Source of the DNA: JAWXBG01 sp044375415
GTDB taxonomy: Bacteria > Bacteroidota > Bacteroidia > Flavobacteriales_D > Sanyastnellaceae
Length of the DNA stretch: 5,106 nucleotides
Reading direction: 5' to 3'
Assembly: GCA_044375415.1 (NCBI GenBank)
Contig: JBILMS010000119.1
Span: forward strand, 1-5,106
Every line of letters begins with the position of its first letter. Position 1 is the first letter of the stretch. The translations under genes and the position numbers were made by a program. This document shows positions 1 to 5,106 of the stretch, one piece after another. The notes under the pieces were generated by a model. It searched no databases and was not told where the DNA came from. It saw only the letters and a list, made by a program, of their open reading frames with translations.

Positions 1-251
1 AATTGATCGAAAAATATTCTTCGTTTGATGAGTGGAAGTTCAAGACATTTTTGCTGCTTGCCGATAATTACATTTCGATGAAAGATTATTTTAATGCGAG
101 CGCAACACTCGAGGCGATCATCGAAAATGTATCAGAGCAGTGGGTATTGGATGAAGCAAACAGCAAACTCCAATACTTGAATCAAATAGAAGCAGCTGAA
201 CAAGGAAATAGAAGTGAAGAACCCATTGAAATCAACGTAGGCAATGAATAA
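1..251 (+). CDS. TPR-repeat protein, C-terminal end (5' truncated by window edge)
   Basis: The reading frame is open from the left edge to the TAA at 249-251, so this is the last 82 or so residues of a longer protein. The first complete codon, TTG at position 3, need not be a start. The stretch LLLADNYISMKDYFNASATL, followed by EAIIENV, has the spacing of a tetratricopeptide repeat helix pair (small residue, Y, then D-Y-x-A and A-x-x-x-L). A second helix (DEANSKLQYLNQIEAAEQ) and an acidic tail follow. In Bacteroidota, long TPR proteins of this kind often precede the outer-membrane barrel family found just downstream, and a role as a periplasmic or envelope-associated scaffold would fit. That role is inference: no catalytic motif is visible and the N-terminus is missing. 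The stop lies 37 bases before the preferred start of the next gene, suggesting co-transcription. Confidence 0.75.
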   Translation, partial: LIEKYSSFDEWKFKTFLLLADNYISMKDYFNASATLEAIIENVSEQWVLDEANSKLQYLNQIEAAEQGNRSEEPIEINVGNE

Positions 252-288
252 GGAACTATCAGCGGATAAAGCATTTAACTTGAAACGA

Positions 289-2040
289 ATGAAAACGATA
301 CATTCAATTTTAGCGTTGGTGTTAATGACTTTGCTGTCGTTGCCATCCTTTGCTCAACGACCCGAAGTGAGCGATTCACTAGAATGGGATGTAACGGTTA
401 CCGGCAACCGGATTATTCGTCTTGCCGACGCCAATAAACTGAGCACTTCACCTGAGGTGAAAGAAAATATTATTGAAATACCTCCCATTGCATACACCAT
501 TCTTCCAACGCGTAAGAATGTGACTATTCCGCTGAAAGCAATTACGGCAGCCAAGGTGAATATTGATCCTAAGTTGGAACGATTATACCGTGGTTATTTA
601 AAGGCCGGTTATGGTCTGTATTTTACTCCACTTGTAGATTTATACTACACGGATGGACGCAGTAAAAAAGGGACTTTTGGATTTGGATATAATCACTTGA
701 GTACAGCCGGAGGAGTAAGTGCCGACGATAGTATTCCCGATCATTTTTCGGATAACAAAGCCGATATTTGGGGTAAGTGGTTTTTTACTAAAAACGCTCT
801 TACAGCAGGAGCGAAATGGGAGAGAAATCTGTGGAATTTTTACGGCTTTGATCCCGAGAGATATCAAGGTTTGGAGATGGATAGCATTCGTCAGCGATTG
901 AATACTTTCTCCGGAAGAATTGGTTTAGAGAGCTTTTTTCGAGATTCCACAGATATCAATTATGAAGGAGATTTAGCGATCCGAAATACCAAAGATCTTT
1001 TTGATGGCGAGGAGACAAATGTTGATGTCAAAGTTCACGGCAGTCAGTTTATGGATGAGTCGTTGATTGATGGTTATTTTGGAATCAATTACAATCAGTT
1101 TATCAGTATGCGACCGGATACTGTGCAAGACAGATTGGTAAAAAATGATTTTGACAATGCCATCGTGCACATTGGAGGAACAGCCACAACAGAACTGGAG
1201 AATTTCCGATTGATTGTAGGAGCCGACATGTATAACGACGCTAGAAGTGGTCAGAATTTTCATTTCTACCCTAAAGCAGATGCACGTTACATCATCGCCG
1301 ACGGACTTGTGGTGCCCTTTGCGGGTGTAAAAGGAGGATTAACACCTACGACTTATTATTCTTTGACCCGTGTAAATCCATTTGTGGAAACGTTTGCGGA
1401 GTTGCGAAACCTCAACAATAAGTTAGAAGCTTATGCCGGGGTAAGTGGAGCAATTTCGAGTTCTGCCTCCTTCGATGTGAGCGTGAATTATAACAAATAC
1501 GATGATTTCGCATATTTCATAAACGACTCGACGTTCTCTCCGGGTAACATGTTTACGATTGCATACGACAACTTGGATGTTCTTGATTTTAGAGGAACAT
1601 TCACATTTCGCAAGAGTGAAAAGTGGAATGTGCAACTCACGGGAGACTATTACAAGTACACTACTTACGACGAATTGCATCCATGGCATCAGCCGGATAT
1701 AAAAATTGGATTTAATGGGGAGTATAATTTGGATGATAAGATCATTGTATCCTCCCAGATTTATTATATGGGAAGACGTTGGGTGAAAACCAATGCGGAT
1801 TTCATTACAGAGCATGCGGGTGAGTATATTGGAGAAGGTATAGCGCCGTTTAAGCCACCATATATCTATAAACTGGAAGGATTTATAGACGCAAACCTTA
1901 AAGCCGAATACAGATACAACAAAAGAATCTCGGGGTGGGTGCAATTCAATAACATGCTTGCGACCAAATACCAGCGATTTAATGCTTATCCCGTGCAGCG
2001 ATTTAATGCGATGATGGGATTCACGTATGCGTTTTTCTGA
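289..2040 (+). CDS. Outer-membrane beta-barrel protein, TonB-receptor-like, lacking a plug domain
   Basis: The 583-residue product starts with a clear Sec signal peptide: Lys2, a hydrophobic core at residues 4-18, then LPSFA before Gln23, with cleavage likely after Ala22. That is why ATG 289 is preferred over the in-frame ATG at 244, which would add 15 polar residues in front of the signal and overlap the upstream gene by 8 bases. Residues 23-99 are a short periplasmic segment with VTVTGNR, reminiscent of receptor N-termini, but too short for a TonB plug. From about residue 100 (YRGYLKAGYG) to the end, alternating aromatic and polar strands separated by Asp/Asn-rich turns indicate a large barrel, closing with MGFTYAFF and a C-terminal Phe as expected for BAM-inserted proteins. 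The segments FSDNKADIWGKWF and NLWNFYGFD resemble a conserved Bacteroidota barrel family usually annotated as TonB-dependent receptor or hypothetical. The substrate is unknown. The gene is probably in an operon with the TPR gene upstream. Confidence 0.8.
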   Translation: MKTIHSILALVLMTLLSLPSFAQRPEVSDSLEWDVTVTGNRIIRLADANKLSTSPEVKENIIEIPPIAYTILPTRKNVTIPLKAITAAKVNIDPKLERLYRGYLKAGYGLYFTPLVDLYYTDGRSKKGTFGFGYNHLSTAGGVSADDSIPDHFSDNKADIWGKWFFTKNALTAGAKWERNLWNFYGFDPERYQGLEMDSIRQRLNTFSGRIGLESFFRDSTDINYEGDLAIRNTKDLFDGEETNVDVKVHGSQFMDESLIDGYFGINYNQFISMRPDTVQDRLVKNDFDNAIVHIGGTATTELENFRLIVGADMYNDARSGQNFHFYPKADARYIIADGLVVPFAGVKGGLTPTTYYSLTRVNPFVETFAELRNLNNKLEAYAGVSGAISSSASFDVSVNYNKYDDFAYFINDSTFSPGNMFTIAYDNLDVLDFRGTFTFRKSEKWNVQLTGDYYKYTTYDELHPWHQPDIKIGFNGEYNLDDKIIVSSQIYYMGRRWVKTNADFITEHAGEYIGEGIAPFKPPYIYKLEGFIDANLKAEYRYNKRISGWVQFNNMLATKYQRFNAYPVQRFNAMMGFTYAFF

Positions 2041-2286
2041 GGAAACAGAAATGACAAGTACTTTGTAGAATACCTGGCGAATGCCGGAATGTACTGATTT
2101 TACTTGACTTTTCAAAGGAAATTCGAACAAAAAGAACATGCCCTTCTGATTAGGTAAACGTCTAATAGGCAATAGATTAACATGTCGACTGAAAGTGAAC
2201 TGTTTTATGTAAAAATGTTCATCTTTTGTTAACAAACTAAAAGGACTTAAAAGCTTCATTTTTTTCAATAAAGACGCGGGATTCAC
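2041..2286. other. Non-coding gap between the barrel gene and gyrB promoter region
   Basis: No convincing gene is seen on either strand here. Sixteen bases after the barrel-gene stop, AGTAC (2057-2061) can pair with GTACT (2091-2095) around an inner stem CTGGC/GCCGG (2074-2078 with 2083-2087, loop GAAT, one G-T pair). It is followed by GATTTTACTT. This might be a weak 3' end for the barrel transcript, but the stem is interrupted and the T-tract is poor. A 12-bp perfect palindrome lies at 2225-2236 and an AT-rich tract at 2240-2272. The rest shows nothing I can name. Confidence 0.5.
2225..2236. repeat. 12-bp perfect palindrome TTTGTTAACAAA
   Basis: TTTGTTAACAAA reads the same on both strands. 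It lies about 50 bases upstream of the candidate -7 element of gyrB, a position where a dimeric regulator could bind. The sequence is AT-rich, so a chance palindrome in Bacteroidota intergenic DNA is quite possible. No regulator is assigned. Confidence 0.35.
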
Positions 2287-2294
2287 TACATTTG
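2259..2294 (+). promoter_or_regulatory. Candidate Bacteroidota-type promoter for gyrB
   Basis: TACATTTG at 2287-2294 matches the Bacteroidota primary-sigma -7 consensus TAnnTTTG exactly. The upstream -33 element (usually TTG) is weak: about 19 bases before the -7 box there is only a T-tract ending TTTC (2259-2266). Transcription would be expected to start near 2300, about 90 bases before the gyrB ATG. I saw no better -7 match between here and the gene. The promoter call rests on one short consensus and on position. Confidence 0.5.
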
Positions 2295-2305
2295 TGGGCC
2301 CGAAC

Positions 2306-2331
2306 AAAAGGCTGAGGAATCAGCCTTTTTT
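2306..2331 (+). terminator. Intrinsic terminator-like hairpin upstream of gyrB
   Basis: AAAAGGCTGA (2306-2315) pairs perfectly with TCAGCCTTTT (2320-2329) across a GGAA tetraloop, and the T-run continues to 2331. By shape this is a rho-independent terminator. Because the upstream strand begins with A residues it could also work, less well, on the minus strand. It may end read-through from the barrel operon, although that gene's stop is 266 bases away. It lies only about 12 bases downstream of the candidate gyrB promoter, so it may instead sit in the gyrB leader. Confidence 0.7.
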
Positions 2332-2388
2332 AATTCAGAGATTAACAAACCATAAACGATAGAAAAAGTGGAGGAAATAGTGACCCCA

Positions 2389-4344
2389 ATGAGTGAAGAA
2401 ACACAAAAACCATCGACTTACACAGCAGACAATATCCAGAGTCTTGAGGGTATGGAACACGTTCGTATGCGTCCCGCGATGTACATCGGCGATATAGGAA
2501 CACGCGGACTGCATCACTTGGTTTACGAAGTGGTCGATAATTCGATCGATGAAGCTTTGGCCGGTTACTGTGATACCATTACTGTTGTGATCAACGAAAA
2601 CAACAGTATAACCGTTGAAGATAATGGTCGCGGGATTCCCGTTGACATGCACAAAAAAGAAGGGGTATCAGCTCTCCAGGTTGTTATGACCAAAATAGGA
2701 GCAGGTGGTAAATTCGATAAGGGTTCTTATAAAGTTTCCGGTGGACTGCACGGTGTGGGTGTGAGTTGTGTAAACGCTCTATCAAGTCACCTCCGTGTAG
2801 AAGTTCACCGCGAAGGAGTTATATGGGAGCAGGAATACTCCATCGGTAAACCACTTTTTCCTGTTCGTCAGGCGGGTACAACCAACCGCAGAGGCACCTT
2901 GGTTATCTTCCAACCTGACACAAGTATTTTCGATGTTTCAGAATTTCATTATGCGACTCTCGCTAACCGTCTTCGCGAATTATCGTTTTTGAATAAGCGA
3001 ATTAAACTCACTTTAACAGACAAACGCGAACTCGATGAAGAAGGTAATCCGAAGGTAGAAGTATTTTACTCAGAGGCAGGTCTTGAGGAGTTTGTAAGAT
3101 ACATTGACGAAACTCGTGCGCCAATCATTCAAAAGATTATCCACATGGAACGCGTCGATGGAGAAATTCCTGTCGAGGTAGCCATGACGTACAATGATTC
3201 TTTTAATGAGAACATTCATAGTTACGTAAACAATATTAATACGCACGAGGGAGGAACACACCTTCAGGGTTTCCGTCGCGGACTTACCAGCACATTAAAA
3301 ACATTTGCTGAGAAAAGTGGTCTACTCGAAAAACTTAAGATCGAAATCAATGGTGACGACTTTCGTGAAGGGCTTACTGCCATAGTAAGTGTAAAGGTTC
3401 AGGAACCTCAGTTCGAAGGTCAAACGAAAACCAAACTTGGAAACAAAGAAGCCGTTGCACCGGTGAGTCAGGTAGTGAGCGAAATGCTCGAAGCCTATCT
3501 CGAAGAAAATCCGAATGATGCTCGTGCCATCGTTAATAAAGTTATACTCGCCGCACAGGCTCGTCATGCTGCTCGTAAGGCCCGTGAACTTGTGCAACGT
3601 AAGGGTGTAGGTACAGGAGGAGGACTTCCGGGTAAACTAGCCGACTGCTCTGAAAAGGATCCCGGTAAATCAGAATTGTTTTTGGTCGAGGGAGACTCCG
3701 CAGGTGGAACAGCGAAACAAGGTCGCGATCGTCAATTCCAGGCCATTCTGCCGCTCAGAGGTAAAATCCTGAACGTGGAGAAGGCGATGCTTCACAAGAT
3801 TTTGGAGAATGAAGAAATTCGAAATCTCTATACAGCACTGGGAGTTTACGTTGGAACAGAAGAGGACAGCAAAGCGCTGAACGTTGCAAAACTTCGCTAC
3901 CACAAAATCGTTATCATGTGTGATGCCGATATCGATGGTAGTCACATCGAAACTCTAATTCTCACTTTCTTCTTCCGCCACATGCGTGAGTTGATAGAGA
4001 AAGGATACATCTACATTGCGACACCTCCTCTTTACTTAGTAAAAAAAGGAAACAAAGCAGAGTATGCATGGAACGAAGCACAACGCGATCAGTTGATTGA
4101 AACCCTCAAGGGCAATGGACAAGAGAGCAGTGTAAACATTCAGCGTTACAAGGGTCTCGGTGAAATGAATGCGGAACAACTTTGGGAAACAACTCTCAAT
4201 CCACAGTTCCGTACACTTAGAAAAGTGACCATCGATAACGCCGCAGAATGCGATCACATCTTCTCAATGCTCATGGGCGACGAAGTACCACCCCGCCGTG
4301 CTTTCATTGAAGCAAATGCGAAATACGCTAAGATCGACGCCTAA
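2389..4344 (+). CDS. gyrB: DNA gyrase subunit B (ATP-dependent type II topoisomerase)
   Basis: GyrB is the ATPase subunit of the A2B2 gyrase, which introduces negative supercoils. In 651-residue numbering, the GHKL ATPase domain spans about 15-235. It has general base Glu47, Asn51 in VVDNSIDEA, Asp78 in DNGRGIP, the ATP-lid SGGLHGVGVS and a conserved Arg141 (E. coli Arg136, the coumarin contact). The transducer domain carries the QTK loop (Gln345, Lys347). The TOPRIM domain has Glu434 in EGDSAGG and Asp512/Asp514/Asp516 in DADIDGSH. The C-terminal part includes YKGLGEMN (587-594). Length is typical of GyrB lacking the large insertion of the 804-residue E. coli protein, and the protein ends intact with AKYAKIDA. 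ATG 2389 is chosen because MSEE openings are usual in this group. An in-frame GTG at 2368 would add 7 residues, and the GGAGG at 2370-2374 is too far from 2389 to decide the matter. Tandem stops TAATAA follow. The gene is its own transcription unit. Confidence 0.97.
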   Translation: MSEETQKPSTYTADNIQSLEGMEHVRMRPAMYIGDIGTRGLHHLVYEVVDNSIDEALAGYCDTITVVINENNSITVEDNGRGIPVDMHKKEGVSALQVVMTKIGAGGKFDKGSYKVSGGLHGVGVSCVNALSSHLRVEVHREGVIWEQEYSIGKPLFPVRQAGTTNRRGTLVIFQPDTSIFDVSEFHYATLANRLRELSFLNKRIKLTLTDKRELDEEGNPKVEVFYSEAGLEEFVRYIDETRAPIIQKIIHMERVDGEIPVEVAMTYNDSFNENIHSYVNNINTHEGGTHLQGFRRGLTSTLKTFAEKSGLLEKLKIEINGDDFREGLTAIVSVKVQEPQFEGQTKTKLGNKEAVAPVSQVVSEMLEAYLEENPNDARAIVNKVILAAQARHAARKARELVQRKGVGTGGGLPGKLADCSEKDPGKSELFLVEGDSAGGTAKQGRDRQFQAILPLRGKILNVEKAMLHKILENEEIRNLYTALGVYVGTEEDSKALNVAKLRYHKIVIMCDADIDGSHIETLILTFFFRHMRELIEKGYIYIATPPLYLVKKGNKAEYAWNEAQRDQLIETLKGNGQESSVNIQRYKGLGEMNAEQLWETTLNPQFRTLRKVTIDNAAECDHIFSMLMGDEVPPRRAFIEANAKYAKIDA

Positions 4345-4367
4345 TAAAATACGGAAAATATTTTTAG

Positions 4368-4397
4368 AAAAAGTCGCCCGATGGGCGACTTTTTTTT
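4368..4397 (+). terminator. Intrinsic terminator of gyrB
   Basis: AAAAAGTCGCCC (4368-4379) pairs perfectly with GGGCGACTTTTT (4383-4394) around a three-base loop GAT, and the T-run extends to 4397. It starts 24 bases after the gyrB stop codon. The GC-rich core with a following T-tract is a textbook rho-independent terminator on the plus strand. The A-tract on the other side gives it some bidirectional potential. Confidence 0.9.
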
Positions 4398-4409
4398 GTT
4401 ACGTTCATG

Positions 4410-4434
4410 GGCCCTGACTGCGTCAGGGTGACGG
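4410..4434. repeat. Small palindromic element, GGCCC-TGAC type, copy 1
   Basis: CCCTGAC (4412-4418) pairs perfectly with GTCAGGG (4422-4428) around loop TGC. It is preceded by GG and followed by TGACGG, giving the same 25-base layout as 4519-4543 and 4998-5022. There is no T-run, so terminator function is not suggested. Confidence 0.75.
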
Positions 4435-4460
4435 TCCTCACAAGATGTACAGGCAAATAG

Positions 4461-4479
4461 GTACTGACTTCGTCAGCAC
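4461..4479. repeat. Small palindromic element, variant GTACTGAC type
   Basis: CTGAC (4464-4468) pairs with GTCAG (4472-4476) around loop TTC. The stem continues beyond one A-C mismatch with GT/AC. It shares the core TGAC-TTC-GTCA with the neighbouring palindromes but lacks their GGCCC/GGGTGACGG flanks. An identical copy lies at 5049-5067. Confidence 0.65.
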
Positions 4480-4518
4480 TTTGGTGGTGATTGCGTTTTT
4501 ATTTGCGAGAAGGTTATG

Positions 4519-4543
4519 GGCCCTTACTTTGTAGGGGTGACGG
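4519..4543. repeat. Small palindromic element, compensated variant
   Basis: CCCTTAC (4521-4527) pairs with GTAGGGG (4531-4537) around loop TTT, then TGACGG follows as in the other copies. Compared with CCCTGAC/GTCAGGG, one G-C pair has become T-A by changes on both arms, and the neighbouring T-A has become T-G. The fold is therefore kept although the sequence differs. Confidence 0.7.
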
Positions 4544-4555
4544 GCTGTTTTTTGA

Positions 4556-4592
4556 GGGGAGAGAAGGGCCGCGCAGCGGCCCTTCTCTCCCC
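4556..4592. repeat. 17-bp perfect hairpin
   Basis: The 17 bases at 4556-4572 (GGGGAGAGAAGGGCCGC) are the exact reverse complement of 4576-4592, with a GCA loop between. After the stem only TTT appears, after one more C, so it is a poor plus-strand terminator. On the minus strand the sequence following the stem is not a T-run. A run of T lies just upstream (4548-4553). Its function is unknown; it could be an extragenic palindromic element or an RNA-stabilising structure. Confidence 0.85.
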
Positions 4593-4613
4593 CTTTATAT
4601 CACATCCGCGAAC

Positions 4614-4670
4614 GTCATCCTTCGCAAGTGCTCGCAGAGCATGCAGCGGAGGACCTATTCGGAGGATGAT
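4614..4670. repeat. REP-like nested palindrome
   Basis: CCTTCGC (4619-4625) pairs with GCGGAGG (4646-4652, one G-T), and inside it TGCTC (4629-4633) pairs with GAGCA (4637-4641) around GCA. Alternatively GTCATCCTTCG (4614-4624) can pair with CGGAGGATGAT (4660-4670, nine of eleven standard pairs plus two G-T). The GTCATCCTTCG opening resembles intergenic repeats common in Bacteroidota genomes. It forms the left end of the 109-bp tandem repeat. Confidence 0.6.
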
Positions 4671-4886
4671 TTATTCAATGAGTTTGAACCCCAGTCGAAA
4701 TACCACTTATGGATTATTGTGCATCATTTCGTGTTGAATGTGTTTCGAGCACATGCGGAGGACCTATTCGAAGAGTGATTTATTCAATGAGTTTGAACCC
4801 CAGTCGAAATACCACTTATGGATTATTGTGCATCATTTCGTGTTGAATGTGTTTCGAGCACATGCGGAGGACCTATTCGAAGAGTG
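4648..4886 (+). repeat. 109-bp tandem repeat, two full units plus a partial third
   Basis: Units start with GGAGGACCTATTCG at 4648, 4757 and 4866, exactly 109 bases apart. The third unit stops matching after 21 bases at 4886. Positions 4667-4777 are identical to 4776-4886 over 111 bases; units 1 and 2 differ only by three substitutions near 4662-4666. Just before units 2 and 3 a hairpin ATGTGTT-TCG-AGCACAT (4738-4754 and 4847-4863) occupies the place of the TGCTC/GAGCA hairpin before unit 1. The near-perfect identity indicates a recent duplication. 109 is not a multiple of three, so a protein repeat is not supported. Confidence 0.9.
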
Positions 4887-4941
4887 CGGGTGATTGCCGG
4901 AGATGTGACTTAAATAGTAGTATGGATGCTATGTTTTTTTT

Positions 4942-5001
4942 ACGATACGTTGATAGGCCGCGATTTCGTCAGTGAAGTAGGAGACGATACGTTGATAGGC
5001 C
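4942..5001 (+). repeat. Short direct repeat ACGATACGTTGATAGGCC, two copies
   Basis: This 18-base word occurs at 4942-4959 and again at 4984-5001. Each copy leads into a small palindrome of the TGAC-TTC-GTCA family. The first palindrome (4956-4980) is decayed: it keeps TTCGTCAG but its stem is reduced to three pairs. The second (4998-5022) is intact. This looks like a 42-base duplication followed by drift of one copy. Confidence 0.75.
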
Positions 5002-5106
5002 CTGACTTCGTCAGGGTGACGGACTGCGCAGGATGTACATCTGAATAGGTACTGACTTCGTCAGCACTTTGGTGGTGATTGCGTTTTTATTTGCGAGAAG
5101 GTTATG
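4989..5106 (+). repeat. Long direct repeat, copy 2 (continues past the window edge)
   Basis: This is the partner of 4401-4518 and holds intact palindromes at 5000-5016 (CCCTGAC-TTC-GTCAGGG) and 5049-5067. Identity with copy 1 is complete from 5044 to the last base, so the repeat may continue beyond the window. In copy 1 the next element is another palindrome starting at 4519; whether that also follows here cannot be seen. Confidence 0.85.

Larger units (their letters stand above)
4401..4518 (+). repeat. Long direct repeat, copy 1
   Basis: This block matches 4989-5106 without gaps at a constant offset of 588, with about 12 mismatches by eye in 118 positions. The last 63 bases (4456-4518) are identical to 5044-5106. 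The block holds two palindromes, at 4412-4428 and 4461-4479, and an AT-rich tail with TTGCG-TTTTTAT-TTGCG. Where it ends, a further palindrome of the same family begins at once (4519). Confidence 0.85.
4398..5106. other. Gene-free intergenic region filled with structured repeats
   Basis: The stretch after the gyrB terminator is over 700 bases and runs off the right edge. It carries no credible gene: the frames that stay open run through perfect hairpins and tandem repeats and look like no known protein. It contains at least five related small palindromes, one long direct repeat pair, a 17-bp perfect hairpin, a 109-bp tandem repeat with REP-like hairpins, and a non-repeated spacer around 4887-4941 with a T8 run (4934-4941). 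The overall look is of REP/BIME-type extragenic elements multiplied by local duplication. Confidence 0.75.

Noticed and set aside
244..288. Upstream ATG start for the barrel gene
   Set aside because: It would place 15 polar residues before an otherwise standard signal peptide and overlap the TPR gene, so ATG 289 is preferred.
1423..2307. Long minus-strand open frame (294 codons) opposite the barrel gene
   Set aside because: It lies almost wholly antisense to a convincing exported barrel protein, shows no recognisable motif and has no start context; it is a shadow frame.
3070..4257. Several minus-strand open frames within gyrB
   Set aside because: The plus strand encodes an uninterrupted, fully conserved GyrB, so these are antisense shadows.
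2389..4344. Unusual drug-target residue in GyrB
   Set aside because: I first misaligned the coumarin-contact position; counted properly, Arg141 matches E. coli Arg136 and the catalytic residues are all standard.
4491..4778. Plus-strand frames of 95 and 73 codons in the repeat region
   Set aside because: They read through the 17-bp perfect hairpin and into the tandem repeat, whose 109-base period breaks the frame; the peptides resemble nothing known.
4914..4941. Terminator at the T8 run near 4934
   Set aside because: The only stem before it is ATAG/CTAT with a long loop, too weak to support a terminator call.
4398..5106. CRISPR array
   Set aside because: Repeats differ in type and spacing, the 109-bp units abut without unique spacers, and no cas gene is seen.
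4398..5106. Replication origin beside gyrB
   Set aside because: I saw no TTATCCACA-type DnaA boxes and no dnaA or dnaN neighbour; proximity to gyrB alone is not evidence.

Overview
The window looks like chromosomal DNA from a member of the Bacteroidota, probably a Flavobacteriales-type organism. Three things suggest this: the flavobacterial style of GyrB (short, with an N-terminus starting MSEE and an FIEANAKYAKIDA ending), a TPR protein followed by a plugless TonB-receptor-like outer-membrane barrel, and a TAnnTTTG-type -7 element upstream of gyrB. Recognisable Shine-Dalgarno sequences are absent or badly spaced, which also fits. The genus cannot be settled from this sequence alone.

Layout. 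Positions 1-251 are the 3' end of a gene for a TPR-repeat protein that enters from the left. Positions 289-2040 encode an exported 583-residue outer-membrane beta-barrel protein, probably in the same operon. A 348-bp non-coding gap follows (2041-2388). It holds a 12-bp perfect palindrome, a candidate promoter for gyrB and, immediately after that promoter, a strong terminator-like hairpin. Positions 2389-4344 encode a complete DNA gyrase subunit B with all ATPase and TOPRIM key residues, closed by a strong intrinsic terminator (4368-4397).

The last 700 bases (4398-5106) hold no credible gene but are packed with structured repeats. These are several copies of a small palindrome with core TGAC-TTC-GTCA, one a compensated variant; an approximately 118-bp direct repeat at 4401 and 4989 that runs off the right edge; a 17-bp perfect hairpin; and a 109-bp tandem repeat whose units each contain a REP-like hairpin. 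The array resembles REP/BIME-type intergenic elements, built up by duplication and partly decayed.

The first two genes appear to serve the cell envelope; gyrB is a separate transcription unit. The repeat region is the least explained part of the window. I did not find convincing evidence for a new enzymatic or defence system; the noteworthy signals are the repeat family and the promoter-proximal hairpin in the gyrB leader.
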